Assembly: GCA_945865705.1 (NCBI GenBank)
Contig: CAMBEY010000148.1
Location: forward strand, 1-7,114
Length of the DNA stretch: 7,114 nucleotides
Source of the DNA: Candidatus Sulfopaludibacter sp. SbA3
GTDB lineage: Bacteria > Acidobacteriota > Terriglobia > 2-12-FULL-54-10
Direction: 5' to 3'
In this document: positions 1 to 6,152 of the stretch, piece after piece
Layout: every line of letters begins with the position of its first letter
How positions within the stretch are numbered: the stretch's first letter is position 1
Position numbers and translations under genes: made by a program
The notes under the pieces: generated by a model
The model's input: only the letters and a program-made list of their open reading frames with translations
What the model was told of the DNA's origin: nothing
Database searches by the model: none

Positions 1-1
1 G

Positions 2-250
2 GCCATCCGCAGGCAGTTTCTCACCGAAGCGCTGCTGATTAGCCTTGGCGGCGGACTGCTTGGCATCATTGTTGGAGTAGGCATCCCGCTCCTCGCGCAG
101 TCCTTTGTGGATGGGCTGCGAATTCCCATATCACTGGTGTCAATTTCAATTGCCTTCTTAGTCTCCGCGCTAGTGGGCATCGTCTTTGGCCTGCTGCCCG
201 CCGAGCGTGCCTCCAAGCTCAATCCCACGGAAGCTCTCCGTTACGAGTAG
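2..250 (+). CDS. ABC transporter permease, MacB/FtsX type (C-terminal fragment)
   Basis: An open frame enters from the left edge and stops at TAG 248-250, giving the last 82 residues of a larger protein. It reads AIRRQFLTEALLISLGGGLL at the start, then two hydrophobic stretches at about residues 9-32 and 44-65. It ends with FGLLPAERASKLNPTEALRY followed by a final Glu. The QFLTEA element, a Gly-rich helix, a second helix ending in FGLLPA and a terminal L-x-P-x-E-A-L-R-Y are the hallmark C-terminus of FtsX/MacB-type permease domains. These transport or mechanically transmit force across the inner membrane, powered by a separate or fused ATPase. The TolC-family gene 8 bases downstream supports a MacAB-TolC-like tripartite efflux system. 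Substrate cannot be inferred. The start, ATPase and adaptor lie outside the window, so fusion to an ATPase cannot be judged. Confidence 0.88.
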   Translation, partial: AIRRQFLTEALLISLGGGLLGIIVGVGIPLLAQSFVDGLRIPISLVSISIAFLVSALVGIVFGLLPAERASKLNPTEALRYE

Positions 251-258
251 GTGTCATC

Positions 259-1593
259 ATGAGAATCAATAAATTAGCTTCTATTGGTACTCCGCTCCAT
301 ATTTTAATCTCATTCGCGACGGCCCTCGTTTTGAGCGCCTCGCCAGCCAACGGACAGACAGCCACGCCTCAAAAGATTACTTTGAAGGAAGCAGCTGCGC
401 TTGTTCTCAAGAATAATCGTACAGTGCAGATGGCTGAGATCGGCGTGGCGAGGTCCACGGCTGAGTATGCGCAAGCTCGATCCATTTTTCGCCCGCAAGT
501 ACTGCTGGGCTCTGGATTGGCATACTCCAAAGGGTTTCCGCTCAGCATCGAAGGTGCCGCGCCATCGATTTTCCAAGTGAATGCTTCGCAGGCGCTTTTT
601 GATCAAAGCCTGCGGAACATGGAGCGGCAAGCAGGTGCCGCTCGCGATTCTGCGAACAATAGCCTTGCTGATCAACGCGACTTGGCACTGGTGGAAACGG
701 TGCTGGTATATCTGGATCTGGACCGTAGCCGGCGTTCTCTGGCGCATGTTCGTGAGCAAGCGCGCGGGGCGGAGACTACAGCATCGTTGATTGATGAACG
801 AGTGAGTGCGGGATTGGACACACCGCTGGAAGCCGCGAAAGGAAGGCTCGCGGCCGCACGAGCTCGCAGCGCCGTGAAGACCTTGGAAAACTCAATTGCC
901 CTTCTTGAGTTCAGCCTGCGCGATCTGACGGGCATCCCGCAAAGCGAATCAATAGAAACCATAGCGCCGGAGTTGAACTTACTGGCCGACGTTTCAGAAG
1001 TCGCCGCGTTCTCGGAGCTGGCTCTCGCACGGAGTCCGGCGCTGGCGGCGCTGGACGACGATGTTCGTTCACGGGAATTTGCCGTTCGCAGTGAAAAGGC
1101 CTCGCGATGGCCGCGAGTCAACCTGGTGGGCCAATACGCCCTATTCAGCAAACACAACAACTACGAAGATTATTTTCAGCGCTTCGAGCGCAACAACATC
1201 ACCATTGGCGCTTCCATCGTCGTCCCCCTCTATGAGCGGGAAAGTTTCAATGCCCGCATGTCGAAGGCGGAGGCGGAATTGAGAGCCGCGCAGAATCTCC
1301 GCGACAGTGCCCGCGCGGGTATCATGCAGCAAGTGCGCGCTCTTACTGCGACGATCAGTCAGCAACTGGATGCCCGTGAAGTGGCGCAACTGGAACTGGA
1401 AGTTGCCCGCAAGACGCTGGATTCGATTCTTGCTCAATACGAGGAGGGCCGTGTAAACCGGCTCGTTGTGGAGCAGTCCCGCATCGAAGAAAACCACGCC
1501 TGGGTGAATCTATTCGATGTAGAGTATCAGGCCGAGCGCTCCAAAATCGAGTTGCTGAAATTGACGGGTGAGCTGCAGGCCACATTGCTCTAA
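259..1593 (+). CDS. TolC-family outer membrane efflux protein
   Basis: This 444-residue protein is the expected size for a TolC/OEP outer membrane factor, which forms the trimeric channel through which an inner-membrane pump exports substrates. Residues 1-32 look like a Sec signal peptide: basic start, hydrophobic core at 13-29, cleavage probably after ANG at 30-32. There is no lipobox Cys, so it is not a typical lipoprotein OprM/NodT form. The mature chain is mainly long Ala/Glu/Arg-rich coiled-coil helices with an internal duplication. The paired equatorial motifs are AGLDTPLEAAKGRLAAARA from about residue 183 and EEGRVNRLVVEQSRIEENHA from 395. An IVVPLYERESFNARM-type beta-strand and helix junction lies near 316-330. 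AGGTG at 249-253 overlaps the permease stop and sits 5 bases before the ATG, which suggests translational coupling with the permease. Substrate is unknown. Confidence 0.9.
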   Translation: MRINKLASIGTPLHILISFATALVLSASPANGQTATPQKITLKEAAALVLKNNRTVQMAEIGVARSTAEYAQARSIFRPQVLLGSGLAYSKGFPLSIEGAAPSIFQVNASQALFDQSLRNMERQAGAARDSANNSLADQRDLALVETVLVYLDLDRSRRSLAHVREQARGAETTASLIDERVSAGLDTPLEAAKGRLAAARARSAVKTLENSIALLEFSLRDLTGIPQSESIETIAPELNLLADVSEVAAFSELALARSPALAALDDDVRSREFAVRSEKASRWPRVNLVGQYALFSKHNNYEDYFQRFERNNITIGASIVVPLYERESFNARMSKAEAELRAAQNLRDSARAGIMQQVRALTATISQQLDAREVAQLELEVARKTLDSILAQYEEGRVNRLVVEQSRIEENHAWVNLFDVEYQAERSKIELLKLTGELQATLL

Positions 1594-1594
1594 A

Positions 1595-1885
1595 TCAGAA
1601 GCTGAATGCTGCCCAGATAAATAGCCCAGCCCAAGCAACGACTAACGGAACTGTCGCTACTGCGACGGCCAGAGCGGCGCATCGCCAAACCGGATTTCGT
1701 TTGACCCACAGTACAGTGAATGCAATAGCGTACAGGATCGCCCAAATCATCATCGGAAAAACCAGGATGATGTCCTTTTCCCCGCCTCCGAAACTGAGAT
1801 AACCCTCCGCCGTCAGGAAAAAGAAGATTGGCACCAGCGCCAATGGCAGCAAACAAATACCCAGCTTGCCGTACCAGCTCTCCAT
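1595..1885 (-). CDS. small three-helix membrane protein of unknown function
   Basis: I do not recognise this family. The 96-residue product starts MESWYGKLGICLLPLALVPI and has three hydrophobic segments at about residues 8-25, 38-56 and 66-92. A short basic patch, VKRNPVWR, lies between the second and third. The terminal residues AGLFIWAAFSF are hydrophobic to the stop. No enzyme motif, signal-peptidase site or metal site is visible. The frame stays open up to 2014 and contains other Mets, but the residues upstream are Arg/Gly/His-rich and not protein-like. GAAGG (complement of 1893-1897) lies 7 bases before the ATG at 1885 and only 1 base before the alternative ATG at 1891, so 1885 is chosen. 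It is convergent with the TolC-like gene, their stops one base apart, and divergent from lemA, so it is a single-gene unit. Hydrophobic pattern and ribosome site support a real gene. Confidence 0.62.
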   Translation of the reverse strand: MESWYGKLGICLLPLALVPIFFFLTAEGYLSFGGGEKDIILVFPMMIWAILYAIAFTVLWVKRNPVWRCAALAVAVATVPLVVAWAGLFIWAAFSF

Positions 1886-1892
1886 ATTCATG

Positions 1893-1897
1893 CCTTC
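1893..1897 (-). promoter_or_regulatory. ribosome binding site deciding the start of the 96-residue membrane protein
   Basis: The minus strand reads GAAGG here, 7 bases before the ATG at 1885 and 1 base before the in-frame ATG at 1891. Only the inner ATG has normal Shine-Dalgarno spacing. This is the main argument for the shorter product. Confidence 0.5.
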
Positions 1898-2013
1898 AGT
1901 ATGGCAGCGATGAGGCAACCGTCCAATCGCCCCAGAGCCTCCCTCAGAGCCGCGTTGAGGCATGCGATGATGAGTACCAAGTAAAATACTCATTTTCGAT
2001 GCCGATGTGAGCA

Positions 2014-2043
2014 TTATCAGACTGCACCAATTATTGTTATGAT
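2014..2043 (+). promoter_or_regulatory. possible sigma-70-type promoter for lemA-htpX
   Basis: TTATCA (2014-2019, four of six matches to TTGACA) and TATGAT (2038-2043, five of six to TATAAT) are separated by 18 bases in an AT-rich patch. They lie about 60 bases before the lemA start. This is the best candidate I can find between the divergent genes. Such matches occur by chance in AT-rich DNA, so confidence is low. The rest of 1898-2090 holds no other feature that I can support. Confidence 0.35.
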
Positions 2044-2090
2044 TAGCACGATCCGGGTTGGTTCTTGCATACGCCCGGGCATCACTCCGA

Positions 2091-2096
2091 GGGAGG
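2091..2096 (+). promoter_or_regulatory. ribosome binding site deciding the lemA start
   Basis: GGGAGG is a strong Shine-Dalgarno match 9 bases before the ATG at 2106. It lies inside the longer open frame that begins at ATG 2058, so it argues for 2106 as the true start. Starting there also puts the membrane anchor at the very N-terminus, as is normal for LemA. Confidence 0.7.
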
Positions 2097-2105
2097 CGTC
2101 ATACC

Positions 2106-2669
2106 ATGACCGTGTGGATCATCTTAGGAATTCTGGTGGTGGGCATCGTCTGGATTATTTCGATGTACAACAGCCTGGTGACGCTGCGCAATCAAGTAAC
2201 CAACGGCTGGAAACAGATTGATGTGCAATTAAAGCGCCGCCATGACTTGATTCCTAATCTGGTGAATACCGTAAAAGGGATCATGCAGTTCGAGCAAGAG
2301 ACGCTGCAAAAGGTGATAGAAGCTCGCTCCGCCGCCATGGGCGCTCATGGTGTGAAGGATTCTGCTGCGAAGGAAAGCGCGCTGAGCGATGCGGTCTCAA
2401 AGTTCATGGTCGTGGTTGAGCAGTATCCACAATTGCGTTCGAGCGAGAACGTGAAGTCGCTGCAGGAAGAGCTGACTTCGACCGAAAACAAGATCAGCTT
2501 CGCGCGCCAGTTCTATAACGACATCGCCACAAAATTCAACACCGCTCAACAGGTGTTTCCCGGCGTGGTTATCGCGGGCATGTTTAATTTCCAGCCCGCT
2601 GAACTGTTTGAGATCACCGAAGCAGCCGAGCGCAATGTCCCGCAGGTGGATCTCACCTTGCGCAAATAG
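2106..2669 (+). CDS. lemA: LemA family membrane protein
   Basis: The 187-residue length is close to the usual size of about 185 for LemA proteins. A single N-terminal membrane helix (residues 3-20, WIILGILVVGIVWIIS) is followed by the family signature at 21-58: YNSLVTLRNQ, then GWKQIDVQLKRRHDLIPNLV and VKG. The helical bundle region contains YPQLRS (107-112), LQEELTSTENKISFARQFYN (119-138), FNTAQQVFPG (144-153) and a C-terminal FQPAELFEI (162-170). LemA folds as an alpha-helical bundle carried on one membrane span; its molecular function is not settled. It is repeatedly found next to HtpX-like M48 proteases, as here, where the protease begins 9 bases downstream. That suggests a shared membrane quality-control role, perhaps as partner or substrate presenter (inference). 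The start at ATG 2106 is chosen over 2058 because of GGGAGG at 2091-2096 and the family N-terminus. Confidence 0.93.
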   Translation: MTVWIILGILVVGIVWIISMYNSLVTLRNQVTNGWKQIDVQLKRRHDLIPNLVNTVKGIMQFEQETLQKVIEARSAAMGAHGVKDSAAKESALSDAVSKFMVVVEQYPQLRSSENVKSLQEELTSTENKISFARQFYNDIATKFNTAQQVFPGVVIAGMFNFQPAELFEITEAAERNVPQVDLTLRK

Positions 2670-2678
2670 CGCACGCCC

Positions 2679-3722
2679 ATGAACCTCTTCGAACAACAGC
2701 GTGCCAACATTCGGAATACCTGGAACGTCGTCACGGTATTTATCTTTCTCTATCTCTTCATCGGGATAGGATTCGACTATTTCTACCTGGGATTTTCTCC
2801 TTGGGCAGGTGCGGCTTCCGCGGATTCGAGCGATGCCGAGGCCGTGGCTTCGTTCCCTTGGGCGAGCGCCATCGCGCTTTTCATTGCCGGCGGACAGACA
2901 TGGTGGGGCATGCGCTTCGGAGATCAGGCAGTGCTCAAGGCCGCTGGAGCGAAGCTGGTCGATTTCAGCACGACCGACCCCAACGAGCGCCAACTCCTGA
3001 ACGTAGTGGAGGAAATGAAAATCGCCTCCGGCCTGCCAATGCCCAAGGTGTACATCATTCCTGATTCCGATCCCAATGCGTTCGCCACCGGGCAGGACGC
3101 CGAGCACGCCTCGGTTGCCGCGACGCGCGGGCTAATCGAAAAGTTGAACCGCGAGGAGTTGCAGGCGGTGATGGCTCATGAGATGAGCCACATCCGCAAT
3201 CTCGACATAAAATTGATGACCACGGTCGCGGCACTGGTGGGCGCCCTGGCGCTGCTGAGCGATTGGGCTGGCCGCTCCATGCGCTTTGGAGGTGGCAGCA
3301 GCAGCAAACGGGAATCAAAAGGTGGTGGAGGAGGCGCCGCGGTGCTGTTCGGAATATGGCTGCTTGCGGTGATCCTTGCGCCATTCCTAGCGCAGATGCT
3401 GGCTATGGCCATCTCTCGTGAACGGGAGTACCTGGCCGATGCCAGCGGCGCGGAACTATCACGAAACCCCGGCGCTCTTGCCTCCGCGCTCAAAAAAATT
3501 GAAATGGAGTTCTCTCCCACCAAATTCATTCATCGCGGCACCGCACATCTGTGTATCGCCGACCCACTCGGTCGAAAGATGGACTTGCGCGAAGGCTTCC
3601 TGGCAGATTTGTTGGCCACTCATCCGCCCATGTCCAAGCGCATCAGCAAACTCATCCAGATGAGCTACGGAAGCCACGCCTCGGCAGCATCTGATATCCG
3701 GCCTACCAGCCTGGCTAGCTAG
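2679..3722 (+). CDS. htpX: HtpX-like M48 family membrane zinc metalloprotease
   Basis: This 347-residue protein has the M48B/HtpX architecture. Membrane helices at about 17-37 and 58-72 are followed by a cytosolic catalytic region with HEMSH at 167-171, where the two His bind zinc and E168 is the catalytic base. Further hydrophobic segments lie at about 182-194 and 220-245. SREREYLAD (246-254) follows, supplying the third zinc ligand, E250. THPPMSKRI (314-322) is the typical C-terminal M48 motif. All catalytic residues are intact. HtpX proteases degrade misfolded membrane proteins. The protein is about 50 residues longer than E. coli HtpX, partly through a Gly/Ser/Lys-rich linker (203-219) and a 30-residue loop between the first two helices. 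The gene begins 9 bases after lemA without a visible Shine-Dalgarno site, so it probably depends on translational coupling to lemA. Confidence 0.92.
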   Translation: MNLFEQQRANIRNTWNVVTVFIFLYLFIGIGFDYFYLGFSPWAGAASADSSDAEAVASFPWASAIALFIAGGQTWWGMRFGDQAVLKAAGAKLVDFSTTDPNERQLLNVVEEMKIASGLPMPKVYIIPDSDPNAFATGQDAEHASVAATRGLIEKLNREELQAVMAHEMSHIRNLDIKLMTTVAALVGALALLSDWAGRSMRFGGGSSSKRESKGGGGGAAVLFGIWLLAVILAPFLAQMLAMAISREREYLADASGAELSRNPGALASALKKIEMEFSPTKFIHRGTAHLCIADPLGRKMDLREGFLADLLATHPPMSKRISKLIQMSYGSHASAASDIRPTSLAS

Positions 3723-3765
3723 TCTGAAGTTGCATTACGCCAACGTTTATCTCCCCACAAATCGG

Positions 3766-3795
3766 CTGACACATAACATTTCCCCATGCTACGAT
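3766..3795 (+). promoter_or_regulatory. likely promoter of the hpnJ operon, extended -10 type
   Basis: CTGACA (3766-3771, five of six matches to TTGACA) and TACGAT (3790-3795, four of six to TATAAT) are separated by 18 bases. TGC directly precedes the -10 and provides the TGn extended -10 element. Transcription would start near 3802, giving a leader of about 35 bases before the hpnJ ATG at 3837. The match is better placed than any other in the 114-base gap after htpX, and it separates the hopanoid cluster from the lemA-htpX unit. Confidence 0.5.
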
Positions 3796-3836
3796 GGGCT
3801 TGTTTCCAAATCATTGAGTGTTTGATTGGCGGGGTT

Positions 3837-5306
3837 ATGAGAACACTGCTTCTGAATCCTCCATCCTTTGAAAACTTTGACGGCGGTGCCTCCTCGCGCT
3901 GGCCAGCGACGCGGGAGATTCGCTCATTCTGGTACCCGGTGTGGCTGACCTATCCGGCAGGCATGATTCCCGACAGCAAGCTGGTCGATGCCCCTCCGCA
4001 CGACATCACGGTCGAGCAAACTATCCAGATGGCACGCGACTTCGATTTTCTGGTTCTATTCACCAGCACACCCGGATTCCAAAGTGATATTCGTCTGGCT
4101 CAGGCGATGAAGGAAACCAATCCCAGTCTAAAGATCAGCTTTGTTGGACCACACGTTACGACACTGCCGGTCGAGAGCCTGAATGCATCTCCGGCAATCG
4201 ATTTTGTCTGCCGCAAGGAGTTTGACCACTCCGTAACTGAATTTGCCGCTGGAAAACCGCTTTCCGAGATCGCCGGAATCAGTTATCGCGCCAACGGCCA
4301 GATTGTTCACAACCCGGACCGCGAGCAGATACAAGATCTGGATACCTTGCCTCATGCTGTGGACATCTACAAGCGCGATCTTGATATCACGCGCTACAAC
4401 GTGCCGTTCCTGCTGCACCCATTTCTTTCGTTCTACACGGAGCGCGGCTGCCCCGCCCTGTGCACCTTTTGCCTCTGGCCACAAACTCTGAGCGGACATC
4501 CATGGCGCACGCGCAGCAGCGATGACGTGGCGTCGGAGGTCAGGAAAGCGCTAAATTACTATCCGAATCTGAAGGAAATATTCTTCGACGACGACACGTT
4601 CAACATTCGTAAATCCCGTGTGGTCGAACTTTGCGCTAAATTGAAGCCATTGAATTTTACATGGTCCTGCACCTCCCGCGTTACCACTGATTACGAAACG
4701 CTGAAGGCCATGAAGGACTCTGGGTGCCGTCTGCTCATCGTGGGCTACGAATCGGGCGATCCGCAGATTCTCAAGAACATCAAGAAAGGCGCGACGGTCG
4801 AACAAGCCATTGAGTTTACAAAGAACTGCAAGAAGCTGGGCCTGGTAATTCATGGCGATTTCATCGTCGGCCTGCCCGGGGAGACCCCGGAGACGATTCG
4901 CCGCACGATTGATTTCGCCAAGCGCCTGGACTGCGAGACGATTCAGGTCTCCGTCGCCCACCCCTATCCAGGGACGGAGTTCTACGATTACGTCATCAAG
5001 AATAATTACATTACGGAAGGGAGCATGACGGACGAACAGGGCCATCAACTCCCGAACATCCAGTATCCCACGTTGAGCGACACGGACATGCTGGAAGCCG
5101 TCGAGCAGTTCTATGGCGAGTACTTCTTTCGCCCGAGCGTGATCTGGCGCATCGTCAGGAAGGCCATTTTCAACAACGACGAGCGCAAGCGGCTTTACGG
5201 CGAGGCCCGTCAGTACCTGGAATTACGCTCCAAGCGAAAGAAAACCGTCGCTGCAGCTCGCGCCAAAGCGGCAACTCCTCCGCTGGCGGGATCGGAAGCC
5301 CAGTAG
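3837..5306 (+). CDS. hpnJ: hopanoid biosynthesis radical SAM protein HpnJ (BHT cyclitol ether formation)
   Basis: The 489-residue protein opens with MRTLLLNPPSFENFDGGASS, the characteristic HpnJ N-terminus, and continues with REIRSFWYPVWL. A Rossmann-like B12-binding-type domain spans about 45-140 (VDAPPHD, then FLVLFTSTPGFQSDI and ISFVGPHVTTLP), but I see no DxHxxG cobalamin ligand motif. The radical SAM core follows, with CPALCTFC giving a C-x3-C-x2-C cluster site at C205, C209 and C212. FFDDDTFNIRKSR (250-262), GYESGD (303-308) and GLPGET (345-350) are core motifs. In hopanoid producers HpnJ acts last, contracting the glucosamine ring of BHT-glucosamine to the cyclitol ether. The C-terminus adds a Lys/Ala-rich tail of about 25 residues. 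ATG 3837 is chosen over 3786, which lies in the predicted -10 element; GGGG at 3831-3834 is a weak ribosome site. Assignment to HpnJ is firm; the product in this organism is inferred. Confidence 0.92.
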   Translation: MRTLLLNPPSFENFDGGASSRWPATREIRSFWYPVWLTYPAGMIPDSKLVDAPPHDITVEQTIQMARDFDFLVLFTSTPGFQSDIRLAQAMKETNPSLKISFVGPHVTTLPVESLNASPAIDFVCRKEFDHSVTEFAAGKPLSEIAGISYRANGQIVHNPDREQIQDLDTLPHAVDIYKRDLDITRYNVPFLLHPFLSFYTERGCPALCTFCLWPQTLSGHPWRTRSSDDVASEVRKALNYYPNLKEIFFDDDTFNIRKSRVVELCAKLKPLNFTWSCTSRVTTDYETLKAMKDSGCRLLIVGYESGDPQILKNIKKGATVEQAIEFTKNCKKLGLVIHGDFIVGLPGETPETIRRTIDFAKRLDCETIQVSVAHPYPGTEFYDYVIKNNYITEGSMTDEQGHQLPNIQYPTLSDTDMLEAVEQFYGEYFFRPSVIWRIVRKAIFNNDERKRLYGEARQYLELRSKRKKTVAAARAKAATPPLAGSEAQ

Positions 5307-5322
5307 TCCATAACAATTCAGC

Positions 5323-5736
5323 ATGAAGACTGCCGCGGTCCTCACCGTCGCCATCCTGGCCAACTCTTTCGGGAACGTATTTCTAACCATGGGCATGCGG
5401 GAGATCAACCCCGCATCCGCGCCTGATGCTTCATGGTTGCGGCACACTGCCGCGCACGTGGTAACCAATCCTTGGATGATCGCCGGCGTTCTGTTGCTGA
5501 TCGTATTTTTATCGGCTTACCTCGCGGCGCTGTCCTGGGCAGACCTCAGCTTTGTGCTTCCCGCAACGGCTCCCGCCTATATCCTTAGCGCAATTCTCGC
5601 CCATTACTTCTTGAATGAATCCATCTCCCCGTTGCGTTGGGCGGGAACGTCGTTCATTGTGGTTGGGACATGTCTGGTGGCCCAAAGCGGCAGATCAAAA
5701 CGAACCATTACAACCGAAGAGAGATCGAAACCATGA
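5323..5736 (+). CDS. small DMT-superfamily (SMR/EamA-like) membrane protein, subunit A of a tandem pair
   Basis: The 137-residue product has four predicted membrane helices: about 4-25, 51-70, 75-96 and 104-120. A basic tail, GRSKRTITTEERSKP, follows. This is the SMR/EamA half-transporter layout also used by ArnE/ArnF, which flip aminoarabinosyl-undecaprenol. The C-terminal half carries ADLSFVLPATAPAY (73-86), HYFLNES (94-100) and RWAGTSFIVVG (105-115). In helix 1, NVFLTMGMR (18-26) aligns with the EmrE segment around E14, placing N18 at the essential Glu, so this subunit alone is unlikely to be a drug/proton antiporter. An in-frame stop at 5311-5313 makes ATG 5323 the earliest start. It lies 16 bases after hpnJ with no evident Shine-Dalgarno site, so coupling to hpnJ is likely. 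A flippase or exporter role for a hopanoid intermediate is inferred from location only. Confidence 0.85.
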   Translation: MKTAAVLTVAILANSFGNVFLTMGMREINPASAPDASWLRHTAAHVVTNPWMIAGVLLLIVFLSAYLAALSWADLSFVLPATAPAYILSAILAHYFLNESISPLRWAGTSFIVVGTCLVAQSGRSKRTITTEERSKP

Positions 5737-6098
5737 CGCACCTGTTCATGCTCTTGGCGGTGGTGCTGGCTGGCGCGGTAGGCGATGTTTGCGTCGCGCG
5801 CGCCATGAAGCGCGTAGGGGAACTGACGAGCTTCCGGCTTGCAGCGATCATGCGATTCGGGTGGAGCGCGGCGCTGAATGGGTATCTCTGGCTCGGCATT
5901 CTCTGGAAGGCTGTGGCATTCTTTTGCCTGTTGGCGCTGCTGGAACGTGCCGAGCTTAGCTGGGTGGTCCCGGCGACGGCAGTAAGCTTTGTGGTGGAAC
6001 TGGCGGCCGCAAGATTCTTTCTCCATGAATCCGTCAATGCTACTCGATGGGCCGGGGCACTTTGTATTGGCGCGGGAGTGGCGATCATCTCCTGGTGA
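5733..6098 (+). CDS. small DMT-superfamily (SMR/EamA-like) membrane protein, subunit B of a tandem pair
   Basis: The 121-residue product has four predicted helices: about 3-25, 49-70, 75-97 and 104-120. It overlaps subunit A by ATGA (5733-5736), a classic sign of coupled translation and fixed stoichiometry. It aligns with subunit A without gaps: PAT at 80-82, ES at 99-100 and RWAG at 105-108 fall at the same positions, and I count 19 identities in residues 71-120. In helix 1, DVCVARAMK (18-26) places D18 at the EmrE E14 position, where subunit A has N18. Helix 2 carries a lone Lys (K59) where subunit A has Leu. The frame remains open upstream to 5637 inside subunit A, but ATG 5733 gives the normal family N-terminus, with a purine-rich GAAGAGAG stretch upstream. 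Likely a heterodimer partner of subunit A; the substrate is not known. Confidence 0.85.
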   Translation: MTHLFMLLAVVLAGAVGDVCVARAMKRVGELTSFRLAAIMRFGWSAALNGYLWLGILWKAVAFFCLLALLERAELSWVVPATAVSFVVELAAARFFLHESVNATRWAGALCIGAGVAIISW

Positions 6099-6144
6099 TC
6101 CAGACGGGAACCGGCCAGCGAAATTAAAATGCCAGCCGAGTTGC

Positions 6145-6149
6145 GGTGA
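6145..6149 (+). promoter_or_regulatory. partial Shine-Dalgarno site for hpnI
   Basis: GGTGA pairs with the end of the anti-Shine-Dalgarno sequence and ends 3 bases before the ATG. It contains the in-frame stop TGA (6147-6149), which rules out any longer start for hpnI. The 54 bases between subunit B and hpnI show no clear terminator or promoter. Confidence 0.4.
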
Positions 6150-6152
6150 TCA

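Noticed and set aside
1933..1951. Direct repeat of CAGAGCC 12 bases apart
   Set aside because: Two 7-base copies only, with no further copy nearby and no associated element; probably chance.
1886..2014. Longer N-terminus for the minus-strand membrane protein, starting at 2014
   Set aside because: The extra 43 residues are Arg/Gly/His/Ser-rich without structure, and the only well-spaced ribosome site serves ATG 1885.
2058..2105. Upstream start for lemA at 2058
   Set aside because: It would put a basic 16-residue stretch before the membrane anchor, and the strong GGGAGG site at 2091-2096 serves ATG 2106.
2397..3107. A 236-codon open frame on the minus strand across the lemA/htpX junction
   Set aside because: It is antisense to two firmly identified genes, has a Arg/His/Gly-rich composition without any domain pattern, and crosses the junction; it is a by-product of codon bias.
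3715..3722. CTAGCTAG palindrome at the htpX stop as a terminator
   Set aside because: The stem is only four bases, is not GC-rich and has no following T-run.
4128..5048. Minus-strand open frames opposite hpnJ (4128-4499 and 4551-5048)
   Set aside because: They lie wholly antisense to hpnJ, whose radical SAM motifs are intact, and show no recognisable domain or ribosome site.
5637..5732. Upstream start for the second small membrane gene, overlapping the first by 100 bases
   Set aside because: The additional 32 residues are hydrophilic and match nothing in the family; ATG 5733 gives an ATGA overlap and the same numbering as its paralogue.
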